13,650 nucleotides of DNA from assembly GCA_910588415.1 (NCBI GenBank), contig CAJUPK010000058.1, positions 1 through 13,650 of the forward strand. Reading direction: 5' to 3'. The notes beneath the pieces were generated by a model. It was not told the origin of the DNA, made no database searches, and saw only the letters and a program-made list of their open reading frames with translations. Position numbers and translations under genes: made by a program. Numbering within the stretch: position 1 is the stretch's first letter; every line of letters begins with the position of its first letter. The stretch is from an uncultured Oscillospiraceae bacterium (lineage in GTDB: Bacteria; Bacillota; Clostridia; Oscillospirales; Acutalibacteraceae). Below, piece after piece: positions 6,605-13,650 of the stretch.

Positions 6605-6633
6605 TTGCGTTTGGCCCTGGGATATGATAAAAT
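6605..6633 (+). promoter_or_regulatory. Predicted pcrA promoter
   Basis: TTGCGT (6605-6610) and TAAAAT (6628-6633) are separated by 17 bases, about 40 bases before the pcrA start. The -10 is close to consensus and the -35 keeps only TTG. It diverges from the HAD operon promoter, whose -35 lies 27 bases away, so the two could be affected by one regulator. Confidence 0.55.
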
Positions 6634-6671
6634 CAATAGGAATCAGACAAGACGCAGAAGGGGATTAGACT

Positions 6672-9074
6672 ATGCAATCCACGCAGTATACAAAGGAAGA
6701 GACAGCGGCCCTGCGCCAAAAGGTGCTGGAAAAGGACTTCTCCCGCATGAACAGCCAGCAGCAGGAGGCGGTCTTTCACACCGAGGGGCCGCTTTTAATT
6801 TTGGCCGGGGCGGGCAGCGGCAAGACCACGGTGCTGGTAAACCGCATTGCCAACCTGGTGCGCTACGGCAAGGCCTACCACAGCCTGTTTGTGCAGCCGG
6901 AGTTTACAGAGGAGGACCAGGCAAACTGCCAGGCCTATCTGGAGGGCGGCGCTCTCTCAGAGATCAGCCGGGCCCGGCTGTCTGTGTCCGCCTGCCTGCC
7001 CTGGAAGATTTTGGCCATCACCTTTACCAACAAGGCGGCCGGAGAGCTGAAGGACCGCCTTTGCAGCCTGCTGGGGGAGGAGGGCCGGGAGGTCTGGGCC
7101 GCCACCTTCCACTCCAGCTGCGCCCGGATGCTACGCCGGGACGCAGAGCGGCTGGGGTACAGCTCCCGCTTTACCATCTATGACACAGACGACAGCCGCC
7201 GCCTGATGAAGCAGGTGATGGCGGACCTGAACATCAACGAGAAGACCCTGTCCCACAAGTCCATTCTGGGGGAGATCTCCCGGGCCAAGGACAGCCTGGT
7301 GGGCCCGGAGGAGTACGAGGCCCAGGCAGGGGCGGACTTTCGGCTGAAGGTGGTGGCCAGGGCCTACCGGGCCTATCAGCGCCGCCTGGAGGACGCGGAC
7401 GCCATGGACTTTGACGACCTGCTGGTAAACACCGTGCGGCTGTTCCGCCAATGCCCAGAGGTGCTGGAGTATTACCAGGACCGCTTCCGGTACATTATGG
7501 TGGACGAGTACCAGGACACCAACCACGCCCAGTATGAGTTTGTAAGCCTGCTGGCCAAAAAGTCCGGCAACCTGTGCGTGGTGGGCGACGATGACCAGAG
7601 CATCTACAAGTTCCGGGGGGCCACCATTGAGAATATCATGAACTTTGAGGAGGACTTTCCCGGGGCCATGGTGGTGCGGCTGGAGCAGAACTACCGCTCT
7701 ACCCAGAACATTCTGGACGCGGCCAACGGGGTGATCGCCCACAACCTGGAGCGCAAGGGCAAAACCCTGTGGACCGCTGCCGGGGCCGGGGAAAAGCTGC
7801 GGCTGCACACTGCCGAGAACGAGCAGGACGAGGCCGACCGGGTGGCGAGGGTGATTTTGGATGGGGTGGCCAAGGGCCGCAAGTTCTCAGACTACGCGGT
7901 TTTGTACCGGATGAACTCCCAGTCCCTGACCTTTGAGAGAATGTTTGTGCGCCAGGGGGTGCCCCACCGGATTATTGGCGGCACCCGGTTTATGGACCGC
8001 AAAGAGGTGCGGGACATGGTGGCCTATCTCAGCGTCATCAACAACCCGGGGGACGAGATCCGCCTGCGGCGCATCATCAATGTGCCCAAGCGGGGCATTG
8101 GGGAGAAGACCGCGGACACTGCCGCCCAGATTGGCCAGCAGACCGGGGAGAGCATGTTCCAGGTCATCTGCCACCCAGGGGACTTTCCCGCCATCTCCCG
8201 GTCCGCCAGCAAGCTGCTGCCCTTTGCGGCCATGCTGCGGGAGCTGATGGACAAAAACGAGGAGGGCATAGCCCCCAGCGAGCTGTACGGCCTGCTGCTG
8301 GAAAAAACCGGGTACCTGGAGTTTTTGAAAACCGATGAGCCGGAAAAGGCGGAGGACCGCATGGAGAACGTGCAGGAACTCTCCTCCATGCTGCAGCGGT
8401 ACGAGGAGGAGAACGGGGAAGAGGCCAGCCTCTCCGGCTTTTTGGAGGAGATGTCCCTGCTCTCAGACATTGACAATTACGACGGCCAGGCGGACTCCGC
8501 TGTGCTGATGACCATTCACTCGGCCAAGGGCCTGGAGTTTCCCGTGGTGTTCCTGCCCGGCTGGGAGGAGGGGGTCTTTCCGGGCAACGCGGTGCTGTAC
8601 GACCCCTCTCAGGTAGAGGAGGAGCGGCGGCTGGCCTATGTGGCCATCACCCGGGCTAGGGAAGAGCTGTACCTTTACAACGCAGAGAGCCGGATGATCT
8701 TTGGCTCTACCAGCCACAACCGCCTGTCCCGCTTTGCGGAGGAGATTCCGGAGGAGCTGGTGGAGCGCAGCCGCTCCCGGGAGTACGCGGTGCGGCCAGC
8801 CTCCCTCTCCTTTGACCCAGGACGGGCTGGGGGCCAGGGCGCAGGCAGGCCCGGCCGGGCCGGGGCCGCTGTTCCCGCCTACCGGCCCCGGCCCCATGCC
8901 CCGGCCCCGGCAGGGACCTACCAGGCAGGAGACAGCGTGCAGCACAAGACCTTTGGCACCGGGCTGATTGTGCGGGCTACCCCCATGGCCAATGACACTT
9001 TGCTGGAAATCGCCTTTGACAAGGTGGGCACCAAAAAGCTGATGGCCAATTTCGCCAGGCTGACAAAGCTGTAA
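6672..9074 (+). CDS. pcrA: ATP-dependent DNA helicase PcrA/UvrD (superfamily 1A)
   Basis: This 800-residue 3'-5' DNA helicase acts in nucleotide excision repair, replication-fork upkeep and removal of RecA or stalled RNA polymerase. All SF1A motifs are present: Walker A AGAGSGKTT (45-53, Lys51), Ia ITFTNKAA (116-123), II VDEYQD (277-282), III VVGDDDQSIYKFRGA (303-317), IV QNYRS (339-343), V TIHSAKGLEF (614-623) and VI VAITRAREELYLY (657-669). The C-terminus has a Gly/Ala/Pro/Arg-rich linker (about 716-748) and then a Tudor-like domain (about 749-800) typical of PcrA, which contacts RNA polymerase. The protein is longer than many PcrA proteins partly because about 40 residues (67-109) are inserted between motifs I and Ia. 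The ATG at 6672 is preceded by AGAAGGGG with eight bases between. Confidence 0.97.
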   Translation: MQSTQYTKEETAALRQKVLEKDFSRMNSQQQEAVFHTEGPLLILAGAGSGKTTVLVNRIANLVRYGKAYHSLFVQPEFTEEDQANCQAYLEGGALSEISRARLSVSACLPWKILAITFTNKAAGELKDRLCSLLGEEGREVWAATFHSSCARMLRRDAERLGYSSRFTIYDTDDSRRLMKQVMADLNINEKTLSHKSILGEISRAKDSLVGPEEYEAQAGADFRLKVVARAYRAYQRRLEDADAMDFDDLLVNTVRLFRQCPEVLEYYQDRFRYIMVDEYQDTNHAQYEFVSLLAKKSGNLCVVGDDDQSIYKFRGATIENIMNFEEDFPGAMVVRLEQNYRSTQNILDAANGVIAHNLERKGKTLWTAAGAGEKLRLHTAENEQDEADRVARVILDGVAKGRKFSDYAVLYRMNSQSLTFERMFVRQGVPHRIIGGTRFMDRKEVRDMVAYLSVINNPGDEIRLRRIINVPKRGIGEKTADTAAQIGQQTGESMFQVICHPGDFPAISRSASKLLPFAAMLRELMDKNEEGIAPSELYGLLLEKTGYLEFLKTDEPEKAEDRMENVQELSSMLQRYEEENGEEASLSGFLEEMSLLSDIDNYDGQADSAVLMTIHSAKGLEFPVVFLPGWEEGVFPGNAVLYDPSQVEEERRLAYVAITRAREELYLYNAESRMIFGSTSHNRLSRFAEEIPEELVERSRSREYAVRPASLSFDPGRAGGQGAGRPGRAGAAVPAYRPRPHAPAPAGTYQAGDSVQHKTFGTGLIVRATPMANDTLLEIAFDKVGTKKLMANFARLTKL

Positions 9075-9081
9075 GAGGGGA

Positions 9082-9223
9082 AGACGGCTGCCAGCCAGAG
9101 GGAATGTGTGCCCGGTGTGCCAACGGAATATAAGAGTAAATAGATGGGCTCTATCATTGAGAGGTCTTATTTTGCCGGACACACCGGACACACCCTTGGC
9201 AGGGGGACCCATGGGGGCCGTCT
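9082..9223. repeat. Long imperfect inverted repeat between pcrA and the acetyltransferase gene
   Basis: The arms are AGACGGC (9082-9088) with GCCGTCT (9217-9223), then GTGTGCCCGGTGTG (9106-9119) with CACACCGGACACAC (9180-9193; 13 of 14 pairs). Inward, CGGAATATAAGA faces TCTTATTTTGCCGG with a bulge, and at the centre ATAGA/TCTAT encloses TGGGC. The whole 142 bp could fold as one long, interrupted hairpin. It has no T-run and occupies nearly all of the 189-base gap. It could be a miniature palindromic element or an RNA stability structure; no flanking duplication was identified. Confidence 0.6.
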
Positions 9224-9263
9224 GCCCGCAGGAAAATCTATATTTTCACAAGGAGAAGACCAT

Positions 9264-9725
9264 ATGGTGATTACCATGGAGAAGCCGGACTGGAAGGAGA
9301 ATGTCTGCCGCACTGTGCTGCAGGCTTTGCCTGACTGGTTTGGCAACCCGGAGAGCGTGGAGCAATACGCCAAAACCTGCCGGGACCTGCCCCTTTGGGC
9401 GGATGTGGAGGGGGAGCGGCTGCGGGGCTTCATTGCCTTCCGGCCCACCAGCCCCTATGCCGGAGAGCTGTACGTAATGGGCGTGCGGCCAGACTGCCAC
9501 CGCCAGGGCCTGGGCCGCAGGCTGTTTGGGGCCCTGTACGGCTATGCCCAGGAGGAGGGTTTCCGGTTTCTCACGGTGAAAACCGTGGAGATGGGCCGCT
9601 ACCCGGACTATGACCAGACCAACCGCTTTTATCAGGCCCTGGGCTTTTGGGAGCTGGAGTGCCTGCCGGACCTGTGGGACAGGGCCAATCCCTGCCAGAT
9701 TTATATTATGGATGTGAAAGAATAG
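9264..9725 (+). CDS. GNAT-family N-acetyltransferase
   Basis: This 153-residue protein would transfer acetyl from acetyl-CoA to an amine. The acetyl-CoA motif A is VRPDCHRQGLGRRLFGAL (74-91), with the pyrophosphate-binding RQGLGR at 80-85. A beta strand with GELYVMGV (67-74) precedes it, and motif B is FYQALGFWELE (122-132). The TVKTVEM and DYDQTNRFY segments and the WDRANPCQIYI ending resemble a GNAT subgroup common in Firmicutes with unassigned substrates. I chose the ATG at 9264 because AAGGAG lies eight bases before it; the in-frame ATG at 9144 has no such site and would translate the long inverted repeat. Its stop codon is one base from the start of the first ABC subunit, so the gene is very likely co-transcribed with the exporter. 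Acetylation of an exported compound is possible but unproven. Confidence 0.92.
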   Translation: MVITMEKPDWKENVCRTVLQALPDWFGNPESVEQYAKTCRDLPLWADVEGERLRGFIAFRPTSPYAGELYVMGVRPDCHRQGLGRRLFGALYGYAQEEGFRFLTVKTVEMGRYPDYDQTNRFYQALGFWELECLPDLWDRANPCQIYIMDVKE

Positions 9726-9726
9726 T

Positions 9727-11454
9727 ATGAAAAAACTGTGGATCTACCTGAGAGAATACCAGAAGGAATGTGTGCTGGGCCCTCTTTTCAAGCTGCTGGA
9801 GGCCTCTTTCGAGCTGATGGTGCCCCTGGTAATGGCCTCGGTGATAGACGTGGGCGTGGCGGGCCGGGACCAAAGCTACATCATCCGCATGTGCCTGGTG
9901 CTGGTGGTGCTGGGGGTGGTGGGCCTGGGCTGCTCCCTTACGGCCCAGTTTTTTGCGGCCAAGGCCTCGGTGGGCTTTGCGGCCAAGGTGCGGGCCGCGC
10001 TGTTTGGACACATACAGAGCCTGAGCTTTGCGGACATGGACCAGGCGGGCGCCTCTACCCTGATTACCCGCATGACCAGCGACATCAACCAGGTGCAGAA
10101 CGGCATGAACCTGACCCTGCGGCTGCTGCTGCGGTCCCCCTTTGTGGTGTTTGGGTCCATGGTGATGGCCTTTACCATTGACTGGCAGGCCGCGCTGGTC
10201 TTTGTGGCGGTGATTCCCCTGCTGTCCCTGGTGGTGTTTGGGGTCATGCTGTGGACCATGCCCCGGTACAAGCAGGTGCAGGCCCGGCTGGACAAGGTGC
10301 TGGGCCTGACCCGGGAGAACCTGACCGGGGTGCGGGTGGTGCGGGCCTTTGGCCGGGAGCAGGCCGAGGTTTCGGCCTTTGAGCAGGAGAACGGCAGCCT
10401 GACCCATCTGCAGGAGTTTGTGGGCAAGGTCTCTGCCCTGATGAACCCTGTGACCTATGTGATCATCAACCTGGGGGCCGTGGCCCTCATCTGGGCCGGG
10501 GCGGCCCGGGTGGACGGGGGGATGATCACCCAGGGGGCTGTGGTGGCCCTGCTGAACTATATGGCCCAGATTCTGGTAGAGCTGGTGAAGTTGGCCAACC
10601 TGATTATCAGCATAACCAAGGCCCTGGCCTGCGCCAACCGGGTCTCTGCGGTGCTGGACATAAAGCCCAGCCTGGCCTCTCCCCAACAGGGGCAGGCAGG
10701 CCGGGATTCCGGTGTGGCCTTTGAGAATGTGGAACTCACCTACCGGGGGGCCGGGGCGCCCTCTCTCTCAGGGGTCAGCTTTTCCGCCCGGCCCGGGCAG
10801 ACCATTGGCATTATTGGGGGCACAGGCAGCGGCAAGACCTCCCTGGTAAACCTGGTTCCCCGGTTTTACGATGTATCGGCAGGCCGGGTGCTGGTGGGGG
10901 GCCGGGACGTGCGGGACTGGCCCCTGGAGGAGCTGCGGGCCAAAACAGGCCTGGTGCCCCAAAAGGCCCTGCTGTTTACCGGCACCATCCGGGACAATCT
11001 GCTGTGGGGAAACCCAGGGGCCAGCGACCAGGACCTGTGGCAGGCCCTGGAGACTGCCCAGGCCAGGGAGTTTGTAGAACAAAAGCCCCGGGGCCTGGAC
11101 GAGCCCGTGGAGCAGGGGGGCCGGAACTTCTCCGGCGGCCAGCGCCAGCGGCTGACCATTGCCAGGGCCCTGGTCCGGCGGCCAGAGATTTTGATTTTGG
11201 ATGACAGCGCCAGCGCCCTGGACCTGGCCACAGACGCCCGGCTGCGCCAGGCCCTGGGCCAGCTGGACTACCAGCCCACGGTGTTTATTGTGTCCCAGCG
11301 AGCTGCCTCTCTCCGCCACGCGGACCAGATCCTTGTGCTGGAGGACGGCCGCGTGGCAGGGGCCGGCACCCATCCAGAGCTTTTAGAGCGCTGCCACATC
11401 TACCGGGAGATTTACGAGACCCAGTTCCAGCAGGGAGAGGAGGCTGCAAAATGA
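9727..11454 (+). CDS. Heterodimeric ABC exporter, subunit with degenerate ATPase site (TM287/BmrC-like)
   Basis: This 575-residue half-transporter has an N-terminal six-helix exporter domain (about 15-305) and a C-terminal ATPase domain (about 330-565). The ATPase motifs are Walker A GGTGSGKTS (364-372), Q-loop Gln412, canonical signature FSGGQ (468-472) and Walker B ILILDD (488-493). The catalytic Glu is replaced by Asp493 and the switch His by Gln524. This is the pattern of the non-catalytic half in heterodimers such as TM287/288, BmrCD and LmrCD, which supplies the good signature motif to its partner's active site. The start ATG is one base after the acetyltransferase stop, with only a weak GAAAG upstream, so translational coupling is likely. 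The complex would sit in the cytoplasmic membrane and export drugs, lipids or peptides; the substrate cannot be read from the sequence. Confidence 0.95.
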   Translation: MKKLWIYLREYQKECVLGPLFKLLEASFELMVPLVMASVIDVGVAGRDQSYIIRMCLVLVVLGVVGLGCSLTAQFFAAKASVGFAAKVRAALFGHIQSLSFADMDQAGASTLITRMTSDINQVQNGMNLTLRLLLRSPFVVFGSMVMAFTIDWQAALVFVAVIPLLSLVVFGVMLWTMPRYKQVQARLDKVLGLTRENLTGVRVVRAFGREQAEVSAFEQENGSLTHLQEFVGKVSALMNPVTYVIINLGAVALIWAGAARVDGGMITQGAVVALLNYMAQILVELVKLANLIISITKALACANRVSAVLDIKPSLASPQQGQAGRDSGVAFENVELTYRGAGAPSLSGVSFSARPGQTIGIIGGTGSGKTSLVNLVPRFYDVSAGRVLVGGRDVRDWPLEELRAKTGLVPQKALLFTGTIRDNLLWGNPGASDQDLWQALETAQAREFVEQKPRGLDEPVEQGGRNFSGGQRQRLTIARALVRRPEILILDDSASALDLATDARLRQALGQLDYQPTVFIVSQRAASLRHADQILVLEDGRVAGAGTHPELLERCHIYREIYETQFQQGEEAAK

Positions 11455-13211
11455 AGAATCCAGCGCAAAAAGCCCAGAAGGGCACGTTGAAAAAGGTGCT
11501 GCGCTATATCCGGCGGTACTGGATCTTTGTGGGAATATCCGTGCTGCTGGCAGCTGTGTCTGTGGCAGCCTCCCTGTATATCCCCATTCTCACGGGCAGG
11601 GCCGTGGATCTGATCCTGGGCCCCGGCCAGGTGGACTTTTCCGGCATTTTTCAGCTGCTGGTCCAGATTGGCGGGGTGATTGGCCTGGCGGCCCTGGCCC
11701 AGTGGGTGATGAGCGTTATCAACAACCGGGTCACCTACCGGGTGGTGCGGGACATCCGCACCGAGGCCTTCCGGCACCTGCAGGTCCTGCCCCTGGGCTA
11801 CCTGGACGCCCACCCCGCCGGGGAGACGGTCAGCCGGGTGATTGCCGATGTGGACCAGTTTGCGGACGGGCTTTTGATGGGCTTCACCCAGCTGTTCACG
11901 GGGGTGATCACCATTGGGGGCACCCTGGGCTTTATGTTCTCCGTAAATGTGACCATCACCTTGGTGGTGCTGCTGGTCACCCCGGTGTCCCTGGTGGTGG
12001 CGGCCTTTATTGCCAAAAGCACCTACAGCATGTTCCGGCTGCAGTCCCAGGTGCGGGGAGAGCAGACCGGCTTTGTGGAGGAGGCTGTGGGGGGCCAGAA
12101 GGTGGTGCAGGCCTTTGGCCAGGAGGGCCCCTCTATGGAACGGTTCTGCGAGATCAACGAGAGGCTGCGCCAGTGTTCTCTGCGGGCCATCTTCTTCTCC
12201 TCCATCACCAACCCCTCCACCCGGTTTGTCAATTCCCTGGTGTACACGGGAGTGGGCATTGTGGGCGCCCTCTCGGTGGTGGGGGGCGGGCTCTCTGTGG
12301 GCCAGCTTACCTGCTTTTTAAGCTACGCCAATCAGTACACCAAGCCTTTTAACGAGATTTCCGGCGTGGTGACCGAGCTGCAGAACGCCCTGGCCTGCGC
12401 GGCCCGGGTCTTCCAGCTGATAGAGCAGGAGCCCCAGTCTCCGGACGCCCCCGGCGTTCTGCACCCAGAGGAGGTCCAGGGCCGTGTGGACATAGAGGGG
12501 GCCTATTTCTCCTACCAGCCCGGCCAGCGGCTGATTGAGGACTTCAGCCTAAAGGTAGAGCCCGGCCAGCGGGTGGCCCTGGTGGGCCCCACAGGCTGCG
12601 GCAAGACCACCATGATCAACCTGCTGATGCGCTTTTACGATGTAACCGCCGGGACCATCCGGGTAGAGGGCCAGGACATCCGGGATGTGACCCGGGCCAG
12701 CCTGCGCAAAAGCTTTGGCATGGTGCTGCAGGACACCTGGCTGAAGCAGGGGACGGTGTGGGAAAACATTGCCTATGGCAAGCCGGACGCCACCCCCGCC
12801 GAGGTGGAGGCCGCGGCCCGGTCCGCCCATGCCCACAGCTTTATCAAGCGCCTGCCAAAGGGCTATGACACCCTGATTGGCGAGGAGCTGGGGGGCCTGA
12901 GTCAGGGCCAGAAGCAGCTTTTGTGCATTGCCCGGCTGATGCTGGCCCTGCCGCCCATGCTGATTTTGGACGAGGCCACCTCTTCCATTGACACCCGCAC
13001 AGAGGTGCGAATTCAGCGGGCCTTTGCCAAAATGATGCGGGGCCGCACCAGCTTTATTGTGGCCCACCGGCTGTCCACCATCCAGGATGCGGACGTGATT
13101 TTGGTGATGCGGGACGGGCATATTGTGGAGCAGGGCAGCCACCAGCAGCTGCTGAAACAGGGCGGCTTCTACGCCCAGCTGTACAACAGCCAGTTCACTG
13201 TAAGCGTCTAA
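11451..13211 (+). CDS. Heterodimeric ABC exporter, catalytic subunit (TM288/BmrD-like)
   Basis: This 586-residue half-transporter partners the preceding gene, overlapping it by four bases (ATGA). The membrane domain spans about residues 20-320 and the ATPase domain about 345-580. The latter has Walker A GPTGCGKTT (379-387), Q-loop Gln427, Walker B MLILDE (503-508) with catalytic Glu508, and switch His539 in IVAHRLST. The signature is LSQGQ (483-487) instead of LSGGQ. It would face the degenerate half-site of the partner, so the two subunits together give one working and one degenerate ATP site, as known for TM287/288. The 16-residue extension before the first helix is Lys-rich. Bases 13210-13211, the end of the TAA stop codon, are also the first bases of an inverted repeat that begins the downstream hairpin region. 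No MarR or TetR regulator gene accompanies the operon in this window. Confidence 0.95.
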   Translation: MKNPAQKAQKGTLKKVLRYIRRYWIFVGISVLLAAVSVAASLYIPILTGRAVDLILGPGQVDFSGIFQLLVQIGGVIGLAALAQWVMSVINNRVTYRVVRDIRTEAFRHLQVLPLGYLDAHPAGETVSRVIADVDQFADGLLMGFTQLFTGVITIGGTLGFMFSVNVTITLVVLLVTPVSLVVAAFIAKSTYSMFRLQSQVRGEQTGFVEEAVGGQKVVQAFGQEGPSMERFCEINERLRQCSLRAIFFSSITNPSTRFVNSLVYTGVGIVGALSVVGGGLSVGQLTCFLSYANQYTKPFNEISGVVTELQNALACAARVFQLIEQEPQSPDAPGVLHPEEVQGRVDIEGAYFSYQPGQRLIEDFSLKVEPGQRVALVGPTGCGKTTMINLLMRFYDVTAGTIRVEGQDIRDVTRASLRKSFGMVLQDTWLKQGTVWENIAYGKPDATPAEVEAAARSAHAHSFIKRLPKGYDTLIGEELGGLSQGQKQLLCIARLMLALPPMLILDEATSSIDTRTEVRIQRAFAKMMRGRTSFIVAHRLSTIQDADVILVMRDGHIVEQGSHQQLLKQGGFYAQLYNSQFTVSV

Positions 13212-13438
13212 GGTCGTGGGACTTTGACATTGGGCTTCGCCCAAGTCACGGAGTTTCGCCCCTGCGCACGAAGCGCTCGTTTTCCTTCGGAAAATGCAGA
13301 CGAAACTCCTACCTGGGCGGCATGATGGTGGTTGAGTGGTAGCAGGTTGTTGCTCTATATTGGCCAGGTGATGGCCAAGAAAGGGGTCAAGGGGAACTGG
13401 TTCCCCTTGCAGGGGGTGGGACAGCGTCCCACGACCTT
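13210..13438. repeat. 229-bp hairpin-rich segment bounded by a 13-bp perfect inverted repeat
   Basis: AAGGTCGTGGGAC (13210-13222) and GTCCCACGACCTT (13426-13438) are exact reverse complements. Between them are several further palindromes: TTGGGC/GCCCAA (13230-13244), GGAGTTTCG/CGAAACTCC (13250-13309), TTGGCCA/TGGCCAA (13360-13378), CAAGGGGAAC/GTTCCCCTTG (13388-13409) and GTGGGAC/GTCCCAC (13416-13432). The last shares its right arm with the outer repeat, so the two pairings exclude each other. No protein-coding gene and no U-run terminator were seen. It could be a miniature mobile element or a folded 3' region of the exporter transcript. Confidence 0.7.
13225..13309. repeat. Dispersed structured repeat, copy 1
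   Basis: The element starts with a palindrome: TGAC, one bulged A, TTGGGC, loop TTC, then GCCCAA and GTCA (13225-13248). A segment closed by GGAGTTTCG (13250-13258) and CGAAACTCC (13301-13309) follows. Inside it are two small hairpins, GCGC/GCGC around ACGAA (13264-13276) and TTTTCC/GGAAAA around TTC (13280-13294). The same architecture appears at 13571, and an outer GAGTTT/AAACTC closure with inner hairpins recurs in the 2647-3111 array. Confidence 0.8.
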
Positions 13439-13570
13439 GCCCTTAACAGGCGACGCTGTATAGAGCTGGGGGAAGCAAAAAGCTTTACACCCCACACAGT
13501 GCCCCTTAGACCACAACGCGAGCGCCGCCTAGCAGAGGAGCGCCTTGGGCACAAAGTGCCCAACAGCGGA
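13439..13570. other. Gene-free spacer with two hairpins
   Basis: No credible gene is seen here. There are two clear hairpins: AAGC/GCTT around AAAAA (13473-13485) and TTGGGCAC/GTGCCCAA around AAA (13545-13563). The single open frame on the minus strand (13387-13590) is Arg/Ser/Pro-rich, crosses repeat sequence and has no supporting features. Confidence 0.55.
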
Positions 13571-13650
13571 TGACATTGGGCTTCACCCAAGTCATGGAGT
13601 TTCCCTCGACCGCGAAGCGGTCGCCTTTCCTGCGGAAAGTACCGGAAAAC
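13571..13650. repeat. Dispersed structured repeat, copy 2, cut by the window end
   Basis: The first 32 bases (13571-13602) match copy 1 at 13225-13256 with two differences. After GGAGTTT the arms differ from copy 1 but still pair: CGACCGC/GCGGTCG around GAA (13607-13623) and CTTTCC/GGAAAG around TGC (13625-13639). The final GGAAAAC would be the start of the closing arm opposite GGAGTTTCC; the rest lies beyond the window. Confidence 0.8.

Noticed and set aside
9144..9263. Forty-residue N-terminal extension of the acetyltransferase from the ATG at 9144
   Set aside because: It has no ribosome-binding site, encodes the long inverted repeat, and a well-placed AAGGAG precedes the ATG at 9264.
13225..13248. 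The palindrome after the exporter gene as a Rho-independent terminator
   Set aside because: The stem is strong, but the following bases are CGGAGTTTCG, without a U-run, and the same palindrome recurs inside a repeat 346 bp later.
13387..13590. 67-residue minus-strand open frame in the 3' hairpin region
   Set aside because: The product is Arg/Ser/Pro-rich, the frame crosses the repeat, and there is no ribosome-binding site. Its first residues match another spurious frame because both start in the repeated palindrome.

Overview
The window is a GC-rich stretch of bacterial chromosome whose third codon positions are overwhelmingly G or C. Shine-Dalgarno sites are strong (AGGAGG type), and one clear promoter has TTGACA-17-TACAAT. 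The gene set includes an oxygen-sensitive glycyl radical enzyme, a DUF1836 protein, PcrA and a BmrCD/TM287-288-type exporter. Together these point to a strictly anaerobic, high-GC Firmicute of class Clostridia, perhaps a gut Oscillospiraceae-like organism. The taxonomic call is inference. No tRNA, rRNA, CRISPR array, transposase or phage gene was seen.

Layout. (1) 2-1558, + strand: the 3' part of a glycyl radical enzyme with an unusual active-site loop, ending at a strong hairpin terminator shared with the convergent gene. (2) 1678-2625, - strand: an AraC-type regulator fused to a GyrI-like effector-binding domain, with a TTG start and a second, well-formed internal start just before the effector domain. 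(3) 2647-3111: a tandem array of three full units and one partial unit, about 131-153 bp each, carrying hairpins with compensatory base changes. It lies between the regulator and its only visible candidate promoter. (4) 3174-5027, - strand: an AsnB/AsnO-type asparagine synthetase with its own promoter and a hairpin in its leader. (5) 5189-6521, - strand: a two-gene operon of a HAD-superfamily protein and a DUF1836 putative DNA-binding protein, behind a near-consensus promoter. (6) 6672-9074, + strand: PcrA/UvrD helicase, divergent from that operon. (7) 9264-13211, + strand: a tightly packed set of a GNAT acetyltransferase and the two subunits of a heterodimeric ABC exporter. (8) 13212-13650: a gene-free region packed with perfect hairpins, with two copies of a structured repeat whose architecture resembles the array in (3).

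Most genes are ordinary housekeeping or accessory functions. The parts that reward a second look are the dispersed structured repeat family (2647-3111 and 13225-13650), the internal ribosome-binding site in the AraC gene, the glycyl radical enzyme that lacks the Cys-x-Glu signature of the eliminase/dehydratase branch, and a long imperfect inverted repeat between pcrA and the acetyltransferase gene. I do not see a complete undescribed defence or biosynthetic system here.
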